Below are positions 49,867 to 60,900 of a DNA stretch of 64,000 nt, piece after piece. Source of the stretch: Proales similis (lineage: Eukaryota > Rotifera > Eurotatoria > Ploima > Proalidae). The stretch is taken from assembly GCA_019059635.1 (NCBI GenBank), contig JAGVRJ010000004.1, positions 1,178,001-1,242,000 on the forward strand, written 5' to 3'. The notes beneath the pieces were generated by a model. It was not told the DNA's origin, ran no database searches, and worked only from the letters and a program-made list of their open reading frames with translations. Numbering within the stretch: the stretch's first letter is position 1; the number at the start of each line of letters is the position of its first letter. The position numbers and the translations under genes were made by a program.

Positions 49867-52021
49867 ATGGCTGAGTTCGACGAGGCCAGCGAAAGTAAAG
49901 AGGCTCGCCTCCTACGACAGAGCTCAATAGTCGAGCCGGAAATACGCAATCCGTTCATTCTGAAGCCAAACATTACATGGCTCGACAAATGCATGGTAAT
50001 GGCATGCCTCTCTTTGCCTCGTTCGCTTTTCTCAAACGAATCGAACTAGTTCGGCCTGAACGGATTCTTGCTTCTGCCTTTCCGACTGGTGTCAATCACA
50101 GCATTGATTAGCGTCGCCTATTTACTCAGTTTGGCGATCACTATCGGCTATGACGAGCAAAAACTTCGCAACAAGCCGCTGACCGGCTGGAGAGGCAAGT
50201 TGAAGACAGCCATCGGTTATTTGGGCCGTGCCGTGGCCTTCTGTGCTGGATTTCATCGAATTAAAATGAACGGCATTCGCGCGGCCAGAGAAGAAGCGCC
50301 AATATTCGTCGCCGCGCCGCACTCGTCTTTCATTGACGCTTTCATATTTTTCATTCTTGGCCTTCCGATGGCCGTATCGAGGGGAGAGAACGCCAAGATT
50401 CCTGTTCTCGGACGAATAGTCAAAGCCGTTCAGCCCATACTTGTCGACAGAGTGAACAGCACCAACAAAATGTACGTGATCGAAGAGATCCGAAAGAGAA
50501 CGAAGCGAAACAGTCGCTGGCCTCAACTTCTTGTGTTTCCGGAGGGCACCACTACAAACGCGACCTGTCTGATCACATTCAAGCCAGGTAACGAGCCGAC
50601 GAGCAGCGCAAACGCCAAAGCGACTCGTCTTTAACCATTAACTCAGGAGCATTCATTCCGGGCGTGCCGGTCCAGCCAGTGGCCATTCAGTACAAGAATC
50701 GACTGGACACGATCACGTGGACTTGGATGGGCATGAGCGCGTACAAATGCTTCTTGCTCACGCTTTGTCAGTTAAACAACAAGATGGAAGTGACAGTAAG
50801 TGTTGCCAGTTTCATTTGCTTCCTTCAGTCAACTTCAACTCTTTTTGACTTTTTTTTTTCTCAAGTACCTTCCAGTCTACCGTCCGAACGAGGAAGAAAA
50901 ACGAGATCCGAAGCTGTTCGCTCGAAACGTTCGTGCCCGAATGGCCACTTATTTGAACGTGTCGACAACCAATCACACATACGAAGACTGCCGCCTCATG
51001 CTTCAGGCAAGAAAGCTCAATTTGCCGTTCGAGTCTGGCCTGATTGAGTTCGATAAGCTGAAAGATAAACTCAAGTAAGAAAAGCAAACCATCCGTCAGC
51101 CGGACGAATGAGCTGATGAAAACAATTTAGAATTGATTACGAAAATTGCGAGAGCATACTCAAACAGTTCACCGAGCATGCGCGTCAGAGAAGCGGCAAA
51201 ATGACCTTGAAAGACTTTAGCGCTTACCTTGGCCTGCCGCCGTCGGGCGTAGTGGTCGAAATATTCAACATGTACGATCGCGTAAGTGTGATTTAACTGA
51301 TTCGAGCCGTAAGCAGTGAGCTGATTTGAAAAACAAAAAAGGACCGCGACGGCTACATTGACTTTAGAGAATTCCTCATCGGCCTGAGTCTTCTCTCTCA
51401 GCCGATTGAGCCTGAAGATTCACTTCAGCTCGCGTTCAAAGTAAGTGCTGCTGGTCGCATTTTCCACAAAAGAAGCCTTGAAGAAATCATTGCACGCTTA
51501 GCTGTTCGACAATCAAGACAAGAATTACATAAGCTTGGAAGACTTGCAGACTCTTTTACTCTCAGCATTTTCAATTACGCCCGAAGAGACTCGTGACTTG
51601 TTCAAGAAGATCGACTCGAAAAACGACGGTCGCATCACATACGGTAGGCCCCTTCTTGTCCTTTTTGACTAAGAGCCGACGATCGTTTAGACTGGTGCTT
51701 TCAGACGAATTCAAGAATTACATAAATCAACGGCCGGAGTTTGCACACATATTTTTGACCATGAGCGAAATCCGTCTGCTGCAGAATAACGTTGAAGTGG
51801 ACAAATTGGCCGAGATAAAGAGCGACTCGGAGGAGCATTCCCAGAGCGAAGAGAGCTCTGAAGACAGCGGCGCAGGCGATGCGAATCTACGCCGGCGAAC
51901 AATCAACAACGACAGCAACAACAATGATAAACAAAGCGATCAAGAAAAGCTGGCCAAAGAGACGCCGGCACAATCGCAAACTCAAACAACCGATCCAGCT
52001 GATCACGCTAAGCAAATTTAA
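49867..52021 (+). CDS. LPCAT: Lysophosphatidylcholine acyltransferase (LPCAT1/2 type)
   Basis: This ER and lipid-droplet enzyme transfers acyl groups from acyl-CoA to lysophosphatidylcholine. Eight exons give 577 residues: 49867-49995, 50050-50587, 50647-50795, 50866-51074, 51131-51281, 51342-51440, 51502-51643 and 51705-52021. A hydrophobic membrane segment (FRLVSITALISVAYLLSLAI) comes first. The PlsC acyltransferase motifs follow: HSSFID (HxxxxD catalytic block), a GRIVKAVQPILVDR block and FPEGTTTN (EGTxTN, LPCAT-type). The C-terminal third carries EF-hands. DRDRDGYIDFRE is canonical, FDNQDKNYISLED is degenerate and IDSKNDGRITYDE is near-canonical. Human LPCAT1/2 are about 534-544 residues, so this one is slightly long because of an acidic, serine-rich tail. 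The ER-retrieval KKxx ending of some relatives is not seen. A poly(A) hexamer lies at 52135-52140. Confidence 0.92.
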
Positions 52022-52165
52022 TTCGTTTCATTGGTTTTTAGTTTTTCCTCATTTGTTTTCCACAATTATTCATCAATTTTGTTTAAGTTTATTGAAAAAG
52101 CAAAACAAAAATCGTAGTGAAACAAAGTCTAGGAAATAAACAGAATCTCATGTGAATATTGAATT

Positions 52166-53425
52166 CTAGTCAAATTGAGCTGCCTTCTGTGGAGTACTAG
52201 TCACATGACTTGTTGTAGACACAGTTCGCTTGTTGCCCCTCTTCGCATTCAGCTCCATGCTGTCGAATATCGCCGTTTTGATCTCTTCGTATTTGAGATC
52301 GGACTCGAGTTGCGTTTCTCTCAGGGTCTTAAAATTGGCAAATTTACTTCAACTCGCAACTTACAATTTTTATTTCTCACAAACCTGAAGAAGATTGTTG
52401 AGCCGATTACTCTCACACGAGATTGGCTTTGTTTGCTGCCAAACCATCGACTGAGCTTTAGACGAGCTCGAGTCGTTCAAGATTATGATCGGCTCTGGAG
52501 TTGGATCATCAAGCTCGCATAGATGTTCAATCACTATTTTCCTTATGATTTCAATGCAACCGTCCAAATTGACTTTCAAATTTGCCGCTTTATTCTGAGC
52601 CAGCCCGAGCTCTTGGGTCTGGAGAGTAGAATTAAAAGAAAATTGAACTGAAAAATCGAATAGGTGTCGATGAAAGTTTCAAGAATTTACAGTTTCGTCC
52701 AAGTTGTTCTTCAGGGATTTTATTTCAGTTTGAAATTTGGCCAGCCGTTGCGCACTCTCTCTTTGATGAGCATTCAGTCTCTGATTTTCTTTTTTCGCCT
52801 CCTTTTACCGTCGAGATTGTAAGCAAATGTCAAGTGAAGAGCGTCTTTAAAACACAACAAACCTCAAGCGACTGTTTAAGGCCCGAGTTTTCTTTTTTAA
52901 GTCTCATCATCTCTCCTTCGCTTGTCTGAATGCGTTTTGCCTGGTTCTGAATGTGTGCATCTTTTTTTGTCATTCTCTCCGTCCAGCTCTTGGCAACCGA
53001 CTGGCTACTGTTCACTTTTTCTGATCCAACACAGTCAGTCTTCGATTGAATTGTCAGTTTGAATCGAACATAAAACAGTTACCTTGTTCTTGTTTTAATT
53101 GGCTTCGTAAAGATTTCAACTCGGCCTGCACTTGGTCGAAAGCCTTTTCGTTCCGCTTGAGATCTCTCTCAAGCGTTTTGTTTCGTTTTTCAAACTCTTT
53201 CAGCTGTTCGTCTTGCTTCTCAAGCTGACAAGCCAGCAAAATAATTTCCTCTCGCTGTTTTCGGATCAAGCCATTCTGTTGGCAAAAACTGCATGACATG
53301 ATAGCTTCGTCTGTCGAACAGCAGTGAATGGTCTCGCTCGGATCGACTCGTTGGAGCCATGACAACGCGACCGAGGCGGACGGCTCACATTCTGACCAGC
53401 TGCTTAATACGCAGAGAGCCGACAT
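52166..53425 (-). CDS. Coiled-coil protein of unknown family
   Basis: Five exons (53425-53083, 53020-52863, 52801-52691, 52618-52385, 52327-52166) close in frame to give 335 residues. The N-terminal 50 residues are cysteine-rich (HCCSTDEAIMSCSFCQQN). The centre is a long predicted coiled coil (QLEKQDEQLKEFEKRNKTLE, ELKSLRSQLKQEQ, GEMMRLKKENSGLKQSLE, FQTEIKSLKNNLDE). The C-terminus is mixed, with an acidic PEPIIILNDSSSS segment and a threonine/serine-rich end. I do not recognise the family; a centrosomal or ciliary role would be a guess from the coiled coil alone. Its start codon is 99 bases from that of POLE2 on the opposite strand, so the two probably share a bidirectional promoter. Confidence 0.7.
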
Positions 53426-53524
53426 GAATAAGACAAAGTCGAAATCAATGTGTCGATGACTAGATCTCGGGTCTGCTCTTCAAACTCTTCTGTTTTATGA
53501 ATTAGAAAACTTTTCAACTCGAAG
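53426..53524. promoter_or_regulatory. Bidirectional promoter between coiled-coil gene and POLE2
   Basis: Only 99 bases separate the two divergent start codons, so both promoters and 5' UTRs must fit here or overlap the genes. No TATA box is evident. Co-regulation is inferred. Confidence 0.55.
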
Positions 53525-55921
53525 ATGACCGATTTGGCCAAAAACATTAAAGCCGTCTTCAAGCTCAATGGCTACAATATCAACGTGTAGGTTCAGGCTT
53601 ATTGTTCTCCGCTGCGACAGTTCGCCTCTTTGAATCGAATGCTTGAAAACCTCTCGAAGTGAAACAACAAAATTTCTGACCGACACTCTGAGTCAAATCG
53701 CGCCCGAGTCGATCGACGAATTTTTGGAGAAGTTTATCGACGAGTTGACAAAAAGAAACGGTAACAAAACTGCCAAAGTATTTTCAATCCAGTTACTTAA
53801 GAGATGACCAACAGTCGAATCAACGAGCAGCATCAATCGAAACCTGCTCGACGACATACTCAAGCAGCTGAACATAGGCGACAGCAAAGAAGAGTAAGAA
53901 TTCATTTCCATTTCTAGTCGGACATTTGAGCCGACGATTGACCAAGAGTTGAGTTGTTGTCAGTGATCGACGCCTATGACGTGCCCAAGTCGATTTATTG
54001 CGAGCAAACCAAAAAGCTGGTCAGGTAACAGCTTTTAGAATCGAACTTTGCCGATCTGAGCTCATGAGCGTGCGTGGTCAAGAGTAAACCGAAACTCCAA
54101 GAACTATCGTGACCACGCCCACACTGGCCTGATTGCGAATGCACAGGCGAGGATTCAGCTTTTCAATCAACGTTTCAAACTGATGCATCAGGTAAACCGA
54201 CTGACCGATTGGACGGAGCTTGTCTTTTCGCCTTGAGCTTTTGGTTCGTATTTTGCCGCTTAGAGAACTGTTCGTCATGAGCTGTTTAGTCCTTGTGTGA
54301 TCGGAGTGAATTCCAACACAGGCAAGAAAAAGTTTCAGGTAAAAATAGAGCAAAAACGAAACAGTGGACCGAGGCGTCAAAGTTGTTCAATTTAGCTGAA
54401 GCCGATTGAATACTTGCTGAGCGGCTCGAGTCGAATGGAAGACATTATTGTGCTGGGCGTATTGTCACAGCTCAAGGAAGTAAGTTGAATCTTGATTCGA
54501 TCAAAATGTCTCACTTTAACACTGGGGTGAATCAAGAACAAATTCTTCCTCGAAGACCCAACCGGAAGTCTTCCCCTAAACTTGAACGAAGCGGTGAAGT
54601 GAACTCTTTGTACGGGCAGTTGACTTAAAATCTCAATCGGTTTTCAAAAAAAAGAAATATCACGGCGGCATATACACGGAGGGATGCTTTGTACTGGCAG
54701 AAGGAACTCTGGTCGACGGCGTGTTTGAAGTGAAAGCGATCGGGTTCCCTCCGGCCGAGCCAGAGTCAATCACGAGGTGAATTGAACGTTGAACCATCAA
54801 TGCCTGTCTGTCAAGTTGTTCTCATTGTACAGCTTATAGAGCCTACTTTGGCAATCTGAACTATTTCGGAGGCAGTGACGATCTCAGTTGCAAATCATCG
54901 GCGGCATTGAGTCAAGTTCAGTCTTCCCTGGACACAATGATCGTATTCATCTCGGACGTTTGGCTCGACTCCGATCTTGTAGCTTTGCGAGTTTTTCTCT
55001 TTGAAAATGTTTGCCTCCTCGACAGTTCTGGTTGAAGGTCATGGAAAAACTGCAAACTCTCTTCATCGGCTATTCCGAATGTCCGCCATACGCGTTCGTA
55101 ATGTGCGGGAACTTCCTATCCGACATGAAGTACGGACTTCGATGCAGCGATTTGGCCGGTATGTTCACTCGACAGCATTTTGCTTAAGCCACTCTTCTCT
55201 AAGCTCGTTTGCAATCTAAAAGATGGCTTCAAGCGCTTGGCCAATCTAATCAATCAGTTTAGCACCATCAAAAAGCACTGCCATTTCATATTTGTGCCGG
55301 GGCCGCAGGATTTCGGGGCCGTCAAAATTTTTCCCCGTCCGGCTGTGTTCAAAAACTGCACTGATTACATAAGGAAAACGATTCCCAAATGCCACTTCAC
55401 CACAAATCCGTGTCGTATTCAATTCGGCTCGAGGCAGATTGTGGTGTTCAGAGAAGACATACTGCAGAAAATGGGCCGAAATGCGATCAAAATTCCTGAT
55501 TGGGAGCATGCGACCGAAGACGTGAGTCACATTCAACTGACTTTCACACGAGCTTTGACTCAGCTTTGTCTTTTGAAGTTTACCAAAACAATCGTGTGCC
55601 AGGCCCATCTCTCGCCATTGCCATTGCACGTGACGCCAATCTACTGGAACTACGATCACGTGATGCGGCTCTATCCACTTCCCGACCTCGTTGTTGTGGC
55701 CGACAAAATGAAAGCTTTCACTCACACCCACGCTGAATGCACTGTCATCAATCCGGTAAGTATTCGAGCGCTCTAAATCCGCCCTTGATTCAGGACAGTA
55801 CAGTTTTATTGAAAATTTGGCCAAAAAAAAGGGCTCGTTTCCGCACAATCATTTTTCTTTCAAAGTCTATGTGCCTTCGAGCAGGCAGATCGAAGATTGC
55901 ATGATTCCCAACGAGGTCTAG
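53525..55921 (+). CDS. POLE2: DNA polymerase epsilon subunit 2 (B subunit)
   Basis: This is the B subunit of the leading-strand replicative polymerase epsilon, linking it to the CMG helicase. Fourteen exons give 534 residues against 527 in human: 53525-53586, 53660-53760, 53815-53893, 53947-54024, 54083-54191, 54264-54338, 54396-54479, 54537-54593, 54655-54776, 54840-54978, 55026-55158, 55223-55521, 55579-55755 and 55832-55921. The order of matches is the family's own: an N-terminal helical region, [18 protein letters not shown], the OB fold ([21 protein letters not shown]), [16 protein letters not shown] and [10 protein letters not shown]. The phosphoesterase-like core follows ([59 protein letters not shown]). 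B subunits of this class keep the phosphoesterase fold but not catalysis. It is convergent with profilin-4, with 128 bases between the stops. Confidence 0.95.
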
Positions 55922-56049
55922 CCGGCATTCAGATGTTCTTTTGGCGAAAATAATCGGCTGATGTTGCGATGCAATCGATTTGAATTAATTGATTTTGATT
56001 TAAGAAAAAAAGAAATAGCATTTTATAATTCGAATAAAAATTTCACAAT

Positions 56050-56536
56050 TCAAAATTGAGTAATACCGAGCTTTTCGATCGCCTCGATGCAAATCGACGG
56101 ATACATGCCTGGCGTGTATGTGCCCATCAAAATGCTGCGAACAGTCTGTGTTATGACAAGCCCATTCTTGCCCGACTGGTTCATTCAAACTCACGCTTTA
56201 CTTGAATGGAAGGATGTAAAATATCAGCTCTTACATCAGCTGCGTAGATTGAGTCCTGATCGGCTCTCAGGCAGTCATAGTTAAGCTCCCTGAAGTAAAT
56301 TCCTCTATCTCTGCATCGGCTCGTATTGTCGAACGCTTCGATCAAAGTGCAAATGTCCTCGTCCGAGAGCTGCGAATGTTTAGACTTGGGCTACGTTCAA
56401 CAGCAGCTTTTCAGCCTACTTGAAACCCAATCGATGAGGCCCGCACTTTCCTCTCCTCTTTATCGATGAGCGCACACTTTTCCACGTGAGCGCTGGCGAT
56501 CAAAGTGTCATGCAGCAGATTTTGCAGCTGATTCAT
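56050..56536 (-). CDS. PFN4: Profilin-4
   Basis: This is a divergent profilin of the PFN4 branch, which in vertebrates is testis-enriched, binds phospholipids and binds actin poorly if at all. Three short exons (56536-56420, 56369-56235, 56175-56050) close in frame to give 125 residues; human PFN4 has 129. It starts MNQLQNLLHDTLIAS, matching MSHLQSLLLDTLLGT in the human protein. Further matches are CALIDKEER, ASSIGFQ, then a block with RGIYFRELNYDCLRADQDSIYA and, near the end, GTYTPGMYPSICIEAIEKLG. The last is the diagnostic PFN4 strand-helix. None of the exons is long enough to be seen as a gene by ORF length alone. It is sandwiched between POLE2 and DCPS. Confidence 0.9.
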
Positions 56537-56722
56537 CTTGCGCCAGCTGATTGGCGACCTATAACAAAATGGTCCGATTCGTTCGACAAGTTGCCCGCGA
56601 AAAATAAGAGTCAGATCTTTTCAGGTTCGCTGGCAAAGTTTTATTTTAATTTGTCGGTTGCCATGACAACCAATACTTGCACACTCTTCATCAATTTTTA
56701 TCTAAACGGCCTTCTGAAAGGC

Positions 56723-57764
56723 TCATTTGAATATTTTTGATCGATAGAGTTCAAATAAATTATCTTTTTCTTTGACTACAAACTGAAGACTGGCTCTCCT
56801 AAAGTAATTTGAATCGATTTTTAATTGCTCAATCAAATTCACCAACGGGTAGTTTCGTTCGGGAATACCAGGCGCGTGGAATTTTATGTGACTAAAGTGA
56901 ATGTGAAGATGATAAAACGAAGGCTGATAATGAACATAGGCCCTGAGCTGTGAGCTAGCAACCTTGAACCGTTGCCAAATGCTCTCAAAAGACTTTTGCA
57001 TTAAATTCTCAAGCAAAGGAATATGAGAGGCGTTTAGATCGCGGATTGACTTGATGCCTCGCTGATTCACGATCGCCAATAGATAAAGATTTTCGACCAC
57101 AGACGAGTCCCATTTCATGTCCGGAAGTAGAATGAATCCACTGAGCGGATCAGGGTCTTGGAAAATGATTCGCTCGCTCTCGGTCTTGTGCTCGAGTATG
57201 TTGTACACCCACTTGTATCGATTTCAAATGGCATAAATTCAACTCATGCTAGTCGACGTCATCCTACCTGAATATCAAAAGCCGATTGATGAATGTATGG
57301 CAGAGTGATGTTCTCATAGTCATCAGGACTTTCAGTCACAAAATAGCTCTCTTGACTCGAGTATTTTGATATGTGCTTGTCAGTCGCCGGATAGATAAGC
57401 GACACTTGAACATCTAAAGAAGCAGCATTGGACTCGCTGTTAAGAGCTGAATGAACCCACAGGACACACATTCTGACTTACTGTTGAACGGCTCGAGTGC
57501 TGAAAGGCAAATCTTTTTGTAAATGTCATTGTCTATGTACGTCTGAGTTGGATGATCAAGCGAGAAAAAAGACCGGGTTTCGTCGGGGCCGAAATGCGGC
57601 TTTTCGAAAATGATCACTGCGTTTCTATTCGATTGGTCGTCTTCATCTGGCCGTCCTTTTCTAACAGCCAATATGACAATTGTCTTGTTCTCTGAGTTTT
57701 CGTTCAGAACCTTGCTGAACTCAAACTCTTTCAGGCAGTTAAGCGACGCGTTCTGTTCTGCCAT
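56723..57764 (-). CDS. DCPS: Scavenger mRNA decapping enzyme DcpS
   Basis: DcpS hydrolyses the m7GpppN cap dinucleotide left after 3'-5' mRNA decay. Exons are 57764-57482, 57413-57268 and 57211-56723, giving 305 residues (320 from the Met at 57809) against 337 in human. The N-terminal domain has CLKEFEFSKVLNE, NAVIIFEKPHFG and YPATDKHISKYSSQE. It is followed by ENITLPYIH, WVYNILEHK, DPDPLSGFILLPDMKWD and NQRGIKSIRDL. The active-site histidine triad reads HLHIH within YQPSFYHLHIHFSH, matching the HLHVH of human DcpS. The end is VVKEKDNLFELYRSK. The shortness reflects a reduced disordered N-terminus, so activity is expected. The start codon is 230 bases from that of CABIN1 on the opposite strand. 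Confidence 0.95.
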
Positions 57765-57994
57765 TCTTCTTGTTTCTAGTTTTGCTTGATTGTCCGCCAA
57801 AGAAACCAATCATTGAAATGAAGGGCCAGGAGGGGCATATATTTGTTAACTCGGAGAGCAAACAAGCCGCTCTTCTTGAGAATGCCCGGTTGTTTGTAAA
57901 GTTTTATTTGACACGCGCCTGACACGCTAAATACATAAAATGTAAAGCTTATGCGTAGCCTTTCAATTTGAAAAAAGTTGACCGTTCGACACCT
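57765..57994. promoter_or_regulatory. Divergent promoter region between DCPS and CABIN1
   Basis: The two start codons face away from each other across 230 bases. Both promoters must lie here, or the DCPS one may be shorter still if its upstream Met at 57809 is used. No core motif was recognised. Confidence 0.5.
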
Positions 57995-60900
57995 ATGGAC
58001 TTTGGAACCCTTCCGGCGTTAGGTGATTCGAGTGAATCAGAAGCGTCAAATCAGAGTGAATGCAAAACTCCGGCCAGCCATGCAGAAGTACAAGAGCCGA
58101 TTGTCGAAAGGGCAATAGACGTTCTGGCAGAGGTTGGCAGACGATGACCTTTAAAAAATTACCTGACATTGAAACGATTCACTTTTATTTTAATGGGCAG
58201 AAAGAATCGTTGTACAACGATTACAAGCAGAGTCTGCGTCTGATTGCGTTGAAAAAGGCCGAAGATGCCGAGTCAAAGCTTGCATCGTTGCTCCAGCATC
58301 GACTGTTCACTCTGGTGGGCACACAATTTCCACCAGATACATTAAAAGTGAAAACAATGCATTTGAACAGGATTTGGACAAGGAGCCGAACGAAACACGC
58401 ACCGAACTGAATCACCTCAAGTATGTGATTCACAAGAACTTGGCCAAATTGAACGTGGAAAAAAACAACCTTGAACAAGCACTCGAACATGAAGTAGAAG
58501 TAAGCTTAGAAATCAATGAATACTAAACTCGATTTGCTCAGCTGAAATTGAAAGGCAGTAAAAATAGACGCCAGCGACCAGTGTCTTTGGTTTGAGCTGG
58601 GACAACACGCCATTCATTCTGAAAAGTTTGAAATGGCTCGATTCGCTTTTGAGCAGAGTCTTTGTCTGGACTCGACCTACTGGCCGAGTCTAGATCAGCT
58701 CGTCATTCTTCTCTACTCGACTGGCAACTACGCCTTGTGCTTGCACTATCTCACACGTGCGCTCCAACTGGACAAGTTCTACCTAAACGGGCTGGTCGTG
58801 CTCAAGCAATTGCAAACGTTCCCGGAAAGTCACATCGCCGATGCGGCTTTGAAGCTTCAATCAGAGCTCTAGTGAGTAGATGAACATTCTTCTCCTCTTT
58901 GGGCTCAAATCAGAGCTTCAAACAGTGAAAAAAGCACCGAGCTCAACAGCTATTTGGACACAATTCCGATCGAGCTGTTCGAGGACATTCTCGACAAAAT
59001 CGACGCGCTTGGTCAAGTCTATCATGCGCAAATTCGTCAGCGTGATCTAATCCAACTCGAGTCGTTCTCTAAATTGACCATCAGCGTTCCGGACAAGATG
59101 AAAACGTGAGCGCCTCTAGCTTCAATCTCTTTTCAAGCGGCCTAAAAGCAGCCAATTCTCAATCAAGCTGGAAGCAGTTGGGCGAATTCCTGAACGAAGC
59201 ATTTCAATCCGGCGATTATGTAAGCTCACTATTTGCCGTTTGAAAGCTCAAGTCTGGCGTACAATTCGAACAGAACGTTTACATTCCTCTGGACGTCAAG
59301 TTGGTGGAGAAAGAAATGAGCATCGACGTAGAAGAGGAGAAATCTGCAAACAAGAGCATCAATCTGACAGGTTAGCAGCTCTGAGTGAAGAGAGTGGACT
59401 GCTGTTTTAAAGGTTGTCAACTTTTTGAAGAAGCAAAGTCAAAGAGCAAAGCGGTGGCAAAGAGAAAAAGAAACGAAAACGGAGGCGAAGCATGGAACAA
59501 GCGCAAATCGCTTCGAGTGAGCTGATCAAAAGTGAAAATTGAAATTCTGATTTCATTTGTTCAAAAGATTGGCACAGACAAGTACGAGTCAAACGAGCAG
59601 CTCATATCCGATTTGATCAGCAAATACTTTGGTGAAGCCAATCTCAAGTAGATCTCACTTTTGCGTTTTTCTTTTGCCTGCTGCAATGTGCAAAATTGCA
59701 AAATAGAGATCCCAGCCTGGGCAGTCCAGTCAAGTCTCGATCGCAGCATCCGATCGACGTTAATTTCGACCAGCTGGGCGAAACTCAAGAAGAGACGATC
59801 GTGAAATTCTGCTTGACTGAGGACTCTCAAATTCGCCTCATTGACTATCTTGAACGGTATCTGTTCGAGCTCTGTGCCAACTGGCACAAAATTTGGAGTG
59901 ACGATGTGAAAAGCATGTTTGTGTGCCTGTTTACAATCTACGAACACCAAACGAACTTGTTCGAAGAGTTCGCGAGGTGAGTTATTCGAGTTAATCGATT
60001 AAGTTTGACTGGTCGAATGAAATCTGCTTGAAGCCAAATTGAGAGCGAGCTGTTCTTGAACAAGTGCGCTCTGATAATCACATACGCAGACGTGCTCTTC
60101 TCAACGTTCAAGGAGAAGCAGAAAATGAACCTGTTCGAACCGGGCACTGCCAAACAGACAGAAAGTGAGCAGCATCAAATCAGACGCATTTCATTTTACT
60201 TGCAGGAGGCAATCTATTGGTTGCGTGAATTTGAGCCGCACTCTCAATTAGCTGCTCAACTTATCACTAGAGGTAACAACCAGCTTGCCTAGCTTTGCTT
60301 TACTGAGTCCGATGACGAGCGTTCATGCGATTCTAGCCATGGCGCTTGAGCTCTTTTACTTTTACTCTCTTCAGCCGAGCGAGCAGAACTTGTCCCAGGA
60401 AATAGCCATGGAACTTGTCCAACGAGCCGCTCAGCAGCAAGAGCCCATAAAGTTGCCCAATTCGGCCATTTTCCGCCTCATCAAGGCTGGTAGGCCGCAG
60501 AAATTTCTTAATTGTGTTGAACGATTCAAAACTCATTCTTCGACACGTCAGACACTGTGAAAGAGTTCCTAACAACTCAGCAGACAAGAAAACTGAGCCA
60601 ACTCGAAGAGAAAATTGAACAACTGTACGAGCAAGCAGAATATGAAGAGATTGTTAGTCAATTGAATGAGTTTGCCGAATCCCATCGTCTGGTAAGTTGG
60701 TTGACCTTCGACTTGAAGTTCGCTTTTCGATCACATTTTTTGTTTTCTAGCCGCTGCAAGACCCCCATTTCAAATGGACAATATTCATTCGGCTTTTGGT
60801 TAGTCTGGTCCGACTAAGACGCCATGCCGAGTGTGCTCAGCTGGCCTGCGGCTTTATTCGTCAATTTCTGAGCTTTGTCCAAGAGCAGAGCGAAGAAGCG

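Noticed and set aside
55246-55848. A 200-codon minus-strand open frame
   Set aside because: It is the shadow of POLE2 exons 12-14, whose sense translation matches the family.
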